Source of the DNA: Bryobacterales bacterium | GTDB lineage: Bacteria > Acidobacteriota > Terriglobia > Bryobacterales > Bryobacteraceae | Direction: 5' to 3' | Length of the DNA: 7,026 nucleotides | Assembly (NCBI GenBank): GCA_003132865.1 | Contig: PKYZ01000694.1 | Location: 10,193 to 17,218 of the forward strand | Part shown: piece after piece, positions 1 through 6,741 of the stretch | How positions within the stretch are numbered: position 1 is the first letter of the stretch | Layout of the letters: each line of letters begins with the position of its first letter | Position numbers and translations under genes: made by a program | The notes under the pieces: model-generated | What the model was told of the DNA's origin: nothing | What the model saw: only the letters and a program-made list of their open reading frames with translations | Database searches by the model: none

Positions 1-411
1 ACCTGCCTTGATTTACAGCGCATCCTGCGTTACGGGAGAGCTGATGGTAGTTTGGCAGACCGTCCCCAACGAACGATCATCAGTATTACGGATGCCATCG
101 TGGCCGGCGAAGGCGATGGTCCCTTAGCGCCTACGCCGATACCGGCGGGATTCGTGACGGGGGCCGCGAATCCTGCCGCCGCCGAATGGGTGCATGCACG
201 GTTGATGGGTTTCGATCCGCAGAAGATCCCATTGGTGCGGGAGGCGTTCCGAGGATTCTCCTACCGGCTCGCCGATTTCGATCCGGACGGAATTCAAGTG
301 TGGTTTGAAGATCGCATGTGCCTGGCAAGCGAACTGCACGCATGGGATAACAGATCATTTCGTCCGCCGGCTGGCTGGAGGGGACATTGCGAACTGGGGG
401 TGCCGGAATGA
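1..411 (+). CDS. DUF362-family protein, C-terminal part (5' end outside window)
   Basis: The reading frame is open from the first base, so this is the last 136 residues of a longer protein. A TTG at 52 could be mistaken for a start, but conserved sequence (LDLQRILRYGRADGSL, residues 3-18 of the visible part) lies before it. Recognisable DUF362 features are the segment DAIVAGEGDGPLAPTP (visible residues 31-46), then ANPAAAEWVHARLMGFDP (56-73) and IPLVREAF (76-83), followed by a less conserved tail. DUF362 proteins are usually 300-450 residues, so roughly two thirds is missing here. The family's biochemical function is not established; some members carry 4Fe-4S ferredoxin domains, but no Cys cluster is visible in this part. 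The stop codon overlaps the start of the adenylate-forming enzyme (ATGA), indicating one transcript and probable translational coupling. The family call comes from recognising the motif pattern, not from a search. Confidence 0.75.
   Translation, partial: TCLDLQRILRYGRADGSLADRPQRTIISITDAIVAGEGDGPLAPTPIPAGFVTGAANPAAAEWVHARLMGFDPQKIPLVREAFRGFSYRLADFDPDGIQVWFEDRMCLASELHAWDNRSFRPPAGWRGHCELGVPE
396..400 (+). promoter_or_regulatory. Probable ribosome binding site for the adenylate-forming enzyme
   Basis: A GGGGG run lies 7 bases before the ATG at 408, inside the last codons of the DUF362 gene. It supports ATG 408 over the in-frame TTG at 387 and the second ATG at 414. The ATG at 408 also forms the ATGA overlap with the upstream stop codon. 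Confidence 0.5.
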
Positions 412-1751
412 TCATGGAAGCCGCGAGTCGATACTGGTGGCACCGCTTCGGGGAGCGGGAAGCGTGCTCCTGGGATGAACTGGAGAAATTTCCACGTCTG
501 CGTCCAGATCGGCAACGGCGCATACTCGCAGAGCGCCTCCTCGCCCAAGTGCAATATTTCGGCGCCCGAGCGGACGCGCTCCCCGAATGGCGGGAAGCTG
601 CCCGCATCAAGAATCCAGACGAGATCTGGAAAGCTTGGCCCTCCTTGCCGGTGCTGGCGAAAAAAGATCTACAGACACGGTTTCCAGCACGGGAGTTGCA
701 GTCCCGTTTCCACCTCGAAGGAATTGTGAAATCCACAGGAGGATCGACCGGCGAACCCACTCACGTTTTTCACGATGCCCCGATGATGCGGGCTGCGAAT
801 GCGGCTTCGACATACACCCGCCTGAGGATGGGTTGGCGACCGGGCATGGTGACGGTCAAGGTGTGGGGAAGCGAACGCGATATCCAGCGCCGGGTCGACT
901 TGCGCACGCGCCTGTATACGCGGCTGCTACGTGACATCGTCATCGATGGATATGAGATGAATGACCGCACGGTATCGCAACTCCTTGCTCTGGTTCAGCG
1001 GTACCGCCCCGTATCCATCTGGGGGTTCAGTTCCATGCTGGACTTCGTCGCGAACGCGATACTGCAACAGCAAGCCTGCCCGCCACCGGGCAGCGTGCGT
1101 ACCGCCTGGAATGGCGGCGAAATGTTACTCCCTGGCCAGATCGAAGCGTTTCGCCGTGCGTTCGGAGTGCCGATCCTCAATCGCTATGGCGGTCGGGAAC
1201 TTTCCACCATGGCTTGCCAGTTCGAAGATGGTGGTCCACTCGCCGTGCTTCGCCCCTGGCTTTTTGTCGAAGTTGTGAATGACAGCGGGAAGCCAGTCGC
1301 CCCGGGGGAATCCGGCCGGTTGCTCTGGACCAGCACGATCTGCCGCGGCACTCCGATTCTGCGCTACGATATCGGTGATTTGGGATCCTTCCTGCCTCTG
1401 CACGAGGACGAATCCGGGGTTTCTGCCTTGAGCGCTCTGCACGGACGATCAGCCGGGATTTTGGACCTGCCGGACGGCCGGAAGATCAATTGTCTCTACT
1501 GGAATCACCTGCTCAAAGAATTCCCCGAAGTGCGTCAATTTCAGATCGTTGTGCACGAGGATGGAAGCCTGGAATGTCTTCTGAAGGGGAGCGGCTTCAC
1601 CGCATCTCGGGAAGCTGCGTTGCGGGCGGTAGCGCGAAGTTTCCTCGGGGCGATCCAAATCAGTTTCAGGTGGGTAGAACAGATCCCTCTCACGCGACGT
1701 GGCAAGCTCTTGCAGGTCGTTCGCGAGCAGCCCTTGAGCTCACAACACTAA
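408..1751 (+). CDS. PaaK/CapK-like adenylate-forming enzyme (phenylacetate-CoA ligase family)
   Basis: A 447-residue protein, the usual length for CapK/PaaK-like members of the ANL (acyl-CoA synthetase/adenylating) superfamily. Motifs in order: SLPVLAKKDLQTRFPA (residues 79-94), typical of the family's N-terminal part; the ATP phosphate-binding loop STGGSTGEP (109-117); an A5-like motif NRYGGRE (258-264); RYDIGD (319-324) with its Asp for ribose contact; GRSAG (347-351), the hinge region; and TRRGK (429-433), placing the C-terminal catalytic Lys at 433. All key positions look intact, so activity is plausible. The family activates a carboxylic acid as acyl-AMP, usually for transfer to CoA. The substrate cannot be read from sequence, and true phenylacetate degradation is unlikely because no paa genes are near. 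Relatives are common in capsule and exopolysaccharide clusters, matching the ligase and glycosyltransferase genes downstream. No signal peptide or membrane segment is seen, so it is cytoplasmic. It is coupled to the DUF362 gene by ATGA. Confidence 0.85.
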   Translation: MIMEAASRYWWHRFGEREACSWDELEKFPRLRPDRQRRILAERLLAQVQYFGARADALPEWREAARIKNPDEIWKAWPSLPVLAKKDLQTRFPARELQSRFHLEGIVKSTGGSTGEPTHVFHDAPMMRAANAASTYTRLRMGWRPGMVTVKVWGSERDIQRRVDLRTRLYTRLLRDIVIDGYEMNDRTVSQLLALVQRYRPVSIWGFSSMLDFVANAILQQQACPPPGSVRTAWNGGEMLLPGQIEAFRRAFGVPILNRYGGRELSTMACQFEDGGPLAVLRPWLFVEVVNDSGKPVAPGESGRLLWTSTICRGTPILRYDIGDLGSFLPLHEDESGVSALSALHGRSAGILDLPDGRKINCLYWNHLLKEFPEVRQFQIVVHEDGSLECLLKGSGFTASREAALRAVARSFLGAIQISFRWVEQIPLTRRGKLLQVVREQPLSSQH

Positions 1752-1763
1752 CTTTCTTCAGTC

Positions 1764-1792
1764 TTGCGCCCGCCAAATCAACCGGCTATCAT
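1764..1792 (+). promoter_or_regulatory. Possible sigma70-type promoter before the dockerin gene
   Basis: TTGCGC (1764-1769) and TATCAT (1787-1792) are separated by 17 bases. The -10 box matches 5 of 6 consensus positions, the -35 box only the TTG. Transcription would begin near 1799-1800, leaving a leader of about 11 bases, which is short. The 59-base gap after the ligase gene leaves room for separate transcription, but read-through from upstream is equally possible. Confidence 0.25.
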
Positions 1793-1799
1793 TATCCTT

Positions 1800-1803
1800 A
1801 GGA
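1800..1803 (+). promoter_or_regulatory. Ribosome binding site of the dockerin gene
   Basis: AGGA, part of TTAGGAT, ends 7 bases before the ATG at 1811. This supports that start even though it leaves an unusually long N-terminal region before the signal-peptide core. No in-frame ATG, GTG or TTG lies between the start and the hydrophobic core. Confidence 0.55.
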
Positions 1804-1810
1804 TACAACC

Positions 1811-3784
1811 ATGCTCCCCCATCTCCGTGCGTCGGATCGCGACAAAGAGTGTGCGACGGCCGGCACTTTTCTCCTGCCCGGCCCAACCGGCGGGCTCGCC
1901 GTAGCCATCCTATTCCTCCACGCAATAACGCTGTGCGCTCAACCGGTGGTACTTGATAATTTTACGTCACTTCGCCAGACCTTCGACAATTATCAGCCGC
2001 TTTGGCAGATCAATCCAGGCATGAGCCAGTGCTATAACCAAACGCTCAACCGCGTCGCCGGCAATCTCGCAAACAACAATATCGTGGGATGCACCGGAGG
2101 GGCATGCCAGCCCGTGACCTCCAATAATAGCTGTATGTATTTTTTCATGATGCCGACCGGCCGGCTTGACACGTTTGTCTGGCCCACTACCTATGTAGCA
2201 GGTTATATAACCAGCGGAACATGGAACGCCAGTATCAACAGGCTCAACTACTCTGTAACCTGTGATACGGACTGGGCAGCGGACTATACGACGGCGCAGT
2301 TCGGAGACTATATTAATCCTCATGACAACGTGAATACCAGCTCACAAGGCCAGCATTATTATTCGTTCATACCCCTGAACATTCGGGCGTTCTATCCGGT
2401 ATACGTGCAGATCAATGAAACGCCAAGCCATCGCGTAGGCGCTGGGGAGGCTAACTGGCCTAATGACCCGGAATGGGTATTGCCCACGAATATCAACAGT
2501 TCCGGCAACCTTTCTCCAGTCCATTTCTTTGATGGAATGACACACTTCTATATCTTTCCGTGGTACGCGAACGGGGCCACCACTACTCGCAACTGCTGGG
2601 TGGGGCCGATCACCCTGTCCACGAATACGGCAGGCGAGTCCGATGAGTATGTCCATGATGTGACGGCGCAGTACACTGGGACGCAATATGAGGTAGAGTG
2701 GTCCGGCCCGACAAACCAATTGGTAAACAACAATTACGACGTGCACTACTCAACCAGTTCGATGCACGCCAATGGATTCAGCACGGGGACAAACGCCGGG
2801 CCGATATACATTGCGCCGAGCGGCAGCAGCGCGGGCTATGTGACCTGGGACTCTTCGACTATGTCGCAGCAACCCCCAATGTACGTTGCTATCAGGCCGC
2901 GACCAGCCGTTATTGCAGCCCTTAACACCTCCCCAATCATGCTGTACACGACTCTGGACCCGATGATCCCGACCGGACAGCAGATAACCGTTTCGGGCGT
3001 CGGAGGGAACACGGCGGCAAACGGCACCTGGACGATCATGGCGTATCCGAGGCAGTTCTGGCGAAATCGCTACACGACCGCTACGCTTAAATCATGGCAG
3101 ATCACCGCCGTGAACGGCCCGAACAATATCACGGTTAACACCAGCGCGCCGCACGGATTGCAGGTTGGCGCTCAGGTGGCAGGCTATTCGGACTATGGAC
3201 AAAACGGCTTTCATGGCCCGATTGAAACCGGCGGAGTGTACTCGGTAACGGCAGTTCCAGGCTCCACATCGTTTCAGTTATCCATTAACAACATTACCTG
3301 CGGCGTTACCACCGTATCTGGCTTGCCCCCTAACGGGAACACTTGTGACACTTACGAAGTCACGGACGGCACGACCATCAATGATTGCTCAACCGGAGGC
3401 GGTTCAAATTACGTCAATTGCCGCTGGACTGCTATCGGTGGCCCAACCGCATGGAACTCTATAACACCGGACTTCTGGAGTCTGCCTGCGGTGGCACTAA
3501 ATGGCTCAACCGGCAGCGGAACTTATACCGGCGGCGGTGAGTTTGTGCCTACCTCAAATACGGCGTATTTTACAGAAATACTGGTGTCGACACCGGCCCT
3601 AGGTCCGTGTGACATTAACCATGATGGCGTCGTTAACGCACTCGACGTGACACTCGCAACAAATGCCGGACTAGGTGCGGCTGCGTGTGAAGGGGACATT
3701 AATGGCGATGGCCTTTGCAATGTCGTCGACGTTCAACGCGTAATCATAGCCGCACAAAGCGGCACATGCTATACGGGACCGTGA
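1811..3784 (+). CDS. Secreted dockerin type I protein with FN3-like and FCCH-like repeats
   Basis: A 657-residue exported protein. A hydrophobic core (residues 28-42) after a long 27-residue N-region, ending LCAQP, suggests signal peptidase I cleavage near Ala43. The cysteine lacks a good lipobox because Leu precedes it. Residues 45-285 are rich in Trp, Tyr, Asn and Thr and probably all-beta; I cannot name the fold, though it resembles uncharacterised regions of acidobacterial secreted proteins. Residues 285-362 (YEVEWSGPTN to MYVAIRP) look FN3-like. Residues 391-409 (ITVSGVGGNTAANGTWTI) and 430-492 (NITVNTSAPHGLQVG to SFQLSI) resemble FCCH-type repeats. The C-terminus (600-657) is a dockerin type I domain with two EF-hand-like calcium loops: D601/N603/D605/D612 and D629/N631/D633/D640. 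No glycosidase, lyase or peptidase signature, PEP-CTERM or LPXTG sorting signal was seen. Dockerins bind cohesins in cellulosomes; none is encoded here, and the role of dockerins in this lineage is unclear. The function is therefore unassigned, with surface or glycan binding as the most natural guess. Confidence 0.8.
   Translation: MLPHLRASDRDKECATAGTFLLPGPTGGLAVAILFLHAITLCAQPVVLDNFTSLRQTFDNYQPLWQINPGMSQCYNQTLNRVAGNLANNNIVGCTGGACQPVTSNNSCMYFFMMPTGRLDTFVWPTTYVAGYITSGTWNASINRLNYSVTCDTDWAADYTTAQFGDYINPHDNVNTSSQGQHYYSFIPLNIRAFYPVYVQINETPSHRVGAGEANWPNDPEWVLPTNINSSGNLSPVHFFDGMTHFYIFPWYANGATTTRNCWVGPITLSTNTAGESDEYVHDVTAQYTGTQYEVEWSGPTNQLVNNNYDVHYSTSSMHANGFSTGTNAGPIYIAPSGSSAGYVTWDSSTMSQQPPMYVAIRPRPAVIAALNTSPIMLYTTLDPMIPTGQQITVSGVGGNTAANGTWTIMAYPRQFWRNRYTTATLKSWQITAVNGPNNITVNTSAPHGLQVGAQVAGYSDYGQNGFHGPIETGGVYSVTAVPGSTSFQLSINNITCGVTTVSGLPPNGNTCDTYEVTDGTTINDCSTGGGSNYVNCRWTAIGGPTAWNSITPDFWSLPAVALNGSTGSGTYTGGGEFVPTSNTAYFTEILVSTPALGPCDINHDGVVNALDVTLATNAGLGAAACEGDINGDGLCNVVDVQRVIIAAQSGTCYTGP
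3608..3781 (+). other. Dockerin type I domain coding segment
   Basis: This part of the secreted protein gene encodes residues 600-657. Two 12-residue calcium-binding loops, DINHDGVVNALD and DINGDGLCNVVD, are 28 residues apart, each followed by a short helix-like stretch (VTLATNAGL and VQRVIIAAQ). Four cysteines (600, 626, 636, 653) bracket the repeats, probably as disulfides. The domain is complete and ends four residues after the last Cys. This arrangement is the main clue to an acidobacterial origin. Confidence 0.85.
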
Positions 3785-3866
3785 TTACCCACGACGCGCT
3801 CGCCCAGTGGCGGAATCCAACCGCGCGTTTCGCAGCCCAACGACGCGAAAAAACGCTGCTTAAAAT

Positions 3867-3878
3867 CACGGCGCCGTG
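3867..3878 (+). repeat. 12-base perfect palindrome in the 147-base intergenic gap
   Basis: CACGGCGCCGTG reads the same on both strands. It sits just after TAAAAT (3861-3866), which resembles a -10 box, but no convincing -35 box lies at the right distance. No T-tract follows, so it is not a standard intrinsic terminator. It could be an operator or chance in GC-rich sequence. The rest of the gap (3785-3931) holds an imperfect repeat of CCCACGACGCG (3788-3798 and 3836-3847) and no gene. Confidence 0.4.
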
Positions 3879-3931
3879 GCGCTGATCGTTTACCGCCGGG
3901 CCGCTCGCTCGCTTTCCGCAGTGGTCCTCGA

Positions 3932-5233
3932 ATGGTGAAAGCTATCCTTTATCTTGGTGCGACTGCCATAGGCATCGTCGCCTCGCTGTTTTCCCCACTG
4001 GCCGGAGCTATTGCATGCATTGAAGCGTACCTCCTGAATCCTAAAGCGATGGACTTAAGCGACGGTGGGTTCCGGTACCAATTCTGGACCACAATCGCAT
4101 TTCTCGCGGGTGTGCTGCTCCAGCGTGCGCGGCCCGCGGCTCGTGTCCGTGGAGAAGCCGGAATCTTATGGCTCCTGTGGGGCTTCTTGGGGGTATGCAT
4201 TCTCAGCGCCAGTTGGGCAATCAGCGCGCCGGAGTCGGCGCTTCTCGGCGCATATGAGATGTTCAAGGTCTTGATCGTGGCGTCGGCTCTTGTTTGGGCG
4301 TTGCGGACCGAATCCGACATATCATGGTTCTTTACAGCATGTATCGTGGGCGTACTCCATGCAGCCTTGCTGCATTCCTTCGGGGCGCGATTAGGGTATA
4401 TTCCCCCATCGCTGGACCGCGGTGAAGGCGTCCTCATCACAGGACAATCACAGGTGATGGTCCTGTTTATCCCTCTCCTGATCCTTCTATCGATCCGGGG
4501 CGTTCGCCTGCAGCGTTGGCTTTCGCTTGGGACGATTCCATTCGCTCTTAATAGCATTGTCAAAACATATCAACGCACAGCATTCGTAGCACTGCTGCTC
4601 GAGGGAATACTGCTCCTGTGCTTGCTGCCGCGGCGGATCACCTTCCGCATTTTCCCTTTGCTCGCCCTTGGAGGCTGTCTGTTTGTTTTCCGGCTGGCAC
4701 CGGACGACTACTGGCAGCGAATGCAGACCATCCAAGACCCGCACAATGAGGCCTCTGCAGCCAGTCGATTCGTCATCGCGAGGACCAGTTTGAAGATGTT
4801 TCAAGACTATCCCCTGGGCGTCGGCTATCAAAACTACCAATATGTCAGCCCGCGTTATCTGGATGCTGGCTACCTCACGGAAGGCCGGCGTTCATCTCAT
4901 AACTCTTTTTTTGCCGTCCTTTGCGATACAGGTGTCGAGGGCTTCATATTCTGGATATCTGCGATGACTATGGCGCTCCTAACGCTACGCAGTATCCGGA
5001 AGAACGCCGACACCACCGATCCTCGACCGGTCGAAGTGTATGCCATGGCGGTCGAAGTTGGCCTCTATGGCTGGCTTGCGACGGGCCTATTCGGAGATCA
5101 GAGCCGCCTCGATCCGGCATATTGGTTCTTAGGTGCGACAGTAGTTCTCGCGCGCCTGGCCGCGAACGAACCCGAAGATGCGGGCCCACGTGATGACGCG
5201 GATATTAGCGCCGATCCCAACGCTTCCCTGTAA
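3932..5233 (+). CDS. O-antigen ligase/polymerase-family membrane protein (Wzy_C superfamily)
   Basis: A 433-residue polytopic inner-membrane protein with about 11-12 hydrophobic segments: roughly 4-36 (two), 50-64, 75-96, 108-123, 131-150, 168-189, 199-232 (two), 236-254, 331-351, 370-388 and 396-411. The Wzy_C signature region is visible: YQRTAFVALL (213-222) in a membrane segment, then the large periplasmic loop with SRFVIARTSLKMFQDYPLGVGYQNY (278-302) and RRSSHNSFFAVLCDTGVEGF (319-338), including the His-Asn pair at 323-324. The N-terminal EAYLLNPKAMDLSDGGF recalls exosortase-associated O-glycosylation ligases. Known relatives move a polyprenyl-linked glycan to lipid A core (WaaL), to a growing chain (Wzy) or to protein; sequence alone does not separate these. 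The last 20 residues are acidic and hydrophilic. The ATG at 3932 lacks a clear Shine-Dalgarno; GTG 3935 is an alternative. The downstream GT-C enzyme would act on the same membrane face. Confidence 0.8.
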   Translation: MVKAILYLGATAIGIVASLFSPLAGAIACIEAYLLNPKAMDLSDGGFRYQFWTTIAFLAGVLLQRARPAARVRGEAGILWLLWGFLGVCILSASWAISAPESALLGAYEMFKVLIVASALVWALRTESDISWFFTACIVGVLHAALLHSFGARLGYIPPSLDRGEGVLITGQSQVMVLFIPLLILLSIRGVRLQRWLSLGTIPFALNSIVKTYQRTAFVALLLEGILLLCLLPRRITFRIFPLLALGGCLFVFRLAPDDYWQRMQTIQDPHNEASAASRFVIARTSLKMFQDYPLGVGYQNYQYVSPRYLDAGYLTEGRRSSHNSFFAVLCDTGVEGFIFWISAMTMALLTLRSIRKNADTTDPRPVEVYAMAVEVGLYGWLATGLFGDQSRLDPAYWFLGATVVLARLAANEPEDAGPRDDADISADPNASL

Positions 5234-5286
5234 CCACCTCATCTCGATGGCCGCAAGGTGTTCCGCCAACGCACGCAGTATTTCTT

Positions 5287-6741
5287 ATGGAACTTCATAA
5301 GCACGCGAACCGATACGCCACAGAACTCGAGCCCTCTGCTATGGCTACTCCCGGCAACTCGGAGGCCACACTCCGTCCTTTTCCGCCGATCCGCATAACC
5401 CTCCTGGCGCTCGGATGGCTGTGCCTGGCATTCATCGTCTACTCGGTTGTGTGGAAAGACGCCCCGTACGTCACGCCGGATACGCCGAGCTACATGAAGC
5501 TGGCCAGCGAACTGAAACATTTCAACTTAAACGAAGTCCCCGCCCGAACTCCCGGCCTACCGATTCTTCTGGTCCTGACAGGATCTGAGTCGGGACCCAC
5601 ACGGGCGCTCTACAACATCTCCCTTGCGCTCCACTTCGCATCCGTTGGCCTCCTTGCATGGCTCCTTTACGGACTCAATATTCGGCCAACCTCGATTGTT
5701 GCACTTCTAGCATCCGGATGCGCCCCTCCTCTCGTCGAGTGGGCCGCCCAGATGGGCACGGAAAACCTCAGCGAGTTTTTCCTGATCGTAACTTTTGTAC
5801 TTTTTGTACGCTGGCTGGACCGCCAGCATGTTATTCTGCTGCTTGCATATCCAGTGGCAGCCCTTTGTCTTGCGCTCACTCGCCCCACATTTCAAGCTTT
5901 AGTACTCCCAATTGCGCTGTGTGTACTGGCATGTCGTCACTTCACTCTCCTCCGGCTACCGTTACGTCGCCTCCTCGTCTTTTTGGTCGCAACGAGCGGC
6001 ATCGTTTTCACGGCGCTGGGCGCATATGCATATTCTAATTATCGGCACTTCGGATACTTCGGCACGAACATTTTATCGGCGTATTCGGTCAGCACCAAAG
6101 TCGCCGGTGTATTAGAGTTCGCGCCGGACCAATATAAAGATATCCGTGACATCCTTATTCAACACCGTAATGCACTGATGACCTCGCCAACCTCAGACCA
6201 TACCGGACAAAATTACATTTTTCGTGCTCTCCCAGATTTGGCCGCCTACTATCACGGTGATACTACGCAGGCGCTCCTGATGGTTCAGAACCTGAGCTTC
6301 AATCTGATCCGGGCCAAACCAATGTCCTTCCTAAACGAGTGCACTAAGGCGATGGGCGGATATTGGTTCCCGACCGACGGGCCGCTGTCTACTGGCTCAT
6401 CGGCAGTCTACCGGGCCTTGTGGGCCGTTTGGCAACTGTCGATTGTGAGCGCATTTTGTTTACAGATGCTTGCGCTTACGGGCCATGCTCTCTTTAGGCT
6501 CCCGTGCTACAGCCGCCGCACCGCACAACCTTCCAAAGGCGGGACACGTTTCGCATTCTTGGTGTGCGTGTACGCCGTTGGCATCACAATCATCTTGTAT
6601 ACCATGACGATCTCTTGCTGCATGGGAATCGGGCTTGCCCGATATCGTGCTCCGACGGACTTGCTCATTATGTTCATTACGTTGGTTGGATACGAGATGT
6701 GGAGGCTAAGTGTCCGCGCGTCGCTGGGTCTCATCGCCTAA
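5287..6741 (+). CDS. GT-C fold glycosyltransferase, GT39/ArnT-like membrane protein
   Basis: A 484-residue polytopic membrane protein. A hydrophilic N-terminus of about 35 residues is followed by a first membrane segment (37-56). Next comes the external loop with VTPDTPSY (62-69), where Asp65 sits in the place of the catalytic acid of GT-C enzymes, and then RTPGLPILL (87-95), matching the RTPGYP motif of ArnT/PMT relatives. TENLSEFF (158-165) matches the usual TE-containing membrane motif. Further segments lie near 107-128, 136-150, 163-175, 181-197, 203-215 and 226-248. A soluble stretch of about 120 residues (250-370) follows, then segments at 378-400, 421-443 and 456-472, with the terminal ARYRAP motif (451-456). 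GT-C enzymes transfer a sugar from a polyprenyl-phosphate donor to lipid, glycan or protein outside the cytoplasm; the sugar and acceptor here are unknown. No good ribosome binding site precedes ATG 5287, and ATG 5341 is an alternative start that removes 18 hydrophilic residues. Confidence 0.75.
   Translation: MELHKHANRYATELEPSAMATPGNSEATLRPFPPIRITLLALGWLCLAFIVYSVVWKDAPYVTPDTPSYMKLASELKHFNLNEVPARTPGLPILLVLTGSESGPTRALYNISLALHFASVGLLAWLLYGLNIRPTSIVALLASGCAPPLVEWAAQMGTENLSEFFLIVTFVLFVRWLDRQHVILLLAYPVAALCLALTRPTFQALVLPIALCVLACRHFTLLRLPLRRLLVFLVATSGIVFTALGAYAYSNYRHFGYFGTNILSAYSVSTKVAGVLEFAPDQYKDIRDILIQHRNALMTSPTSDHTGQNYIFRALPDLAAYYHGDTTQALLMVQNLSFNLIRAKPMSFLNECTKAMGGYWFPTDGPLSTGSSAVYRALWAVWQLSIVSAFCLQMLALTGHALFRLPCYSRRTAQPSKGGTRFAFLVCVYAVGITIILYTMTISCCMGIGLARYRAPTDLLIMFITLVGYEMWRLSVRASLGLIA

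Noticed and set aside
387..407. TTG at 387 as an upstream start for the CapK-like enzyme
   Set aside because: ATG 408 has a G-rich ribosome binding site 7 bases away and forms the common ATGA overlap; the seven extra residues (MRTGGAG) look non-native.
131..760. Long minus-strand open frame (209 codons) opposite the DUF362 and CapK-like genes
   Set aside because: The translation is Arg/Ser/Pro-rich with no recognisable domain, crosses the boundary of two well-supported plus-strand genes, and is typical of antisense shadows in GC-rich DNA.
1922..1945. Lipoprotein signal at Cys42 of the dockerin protein
   Set aside because: The residues before the cysteine are ITL, so the required small residue at -1 is missing; signal peptidase I cleavage after Ala43 fits better.
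2036..3504. Fourteen N-X-S/T sequons in the secreted protein as evidence of N-glycosylation
   Set aside because: The protein is unusually rich in Asn, Ser and Thr, so many sequons are expected by chance, and no PglB-type oligosaccharyltransferase is encoded in the window.
3949..4563. Minus-strand open frame of 204 codons opposite the ligase-family gene
   Set aside because: Its product is basic and low in complexity with no family resemblance, while the plus strand encodes a clear membrane protein with Wzy_C motifs.
5235..5260. CACCT/AGGTG inverted repeat between the ligase-family and GT-C genes as a terminator
   Set aside because: The stem is only 5 base pairs with a 16-base loop and no T-tract, and the two genes are 53 bases apart in the same direction, which argues for co-transcription.
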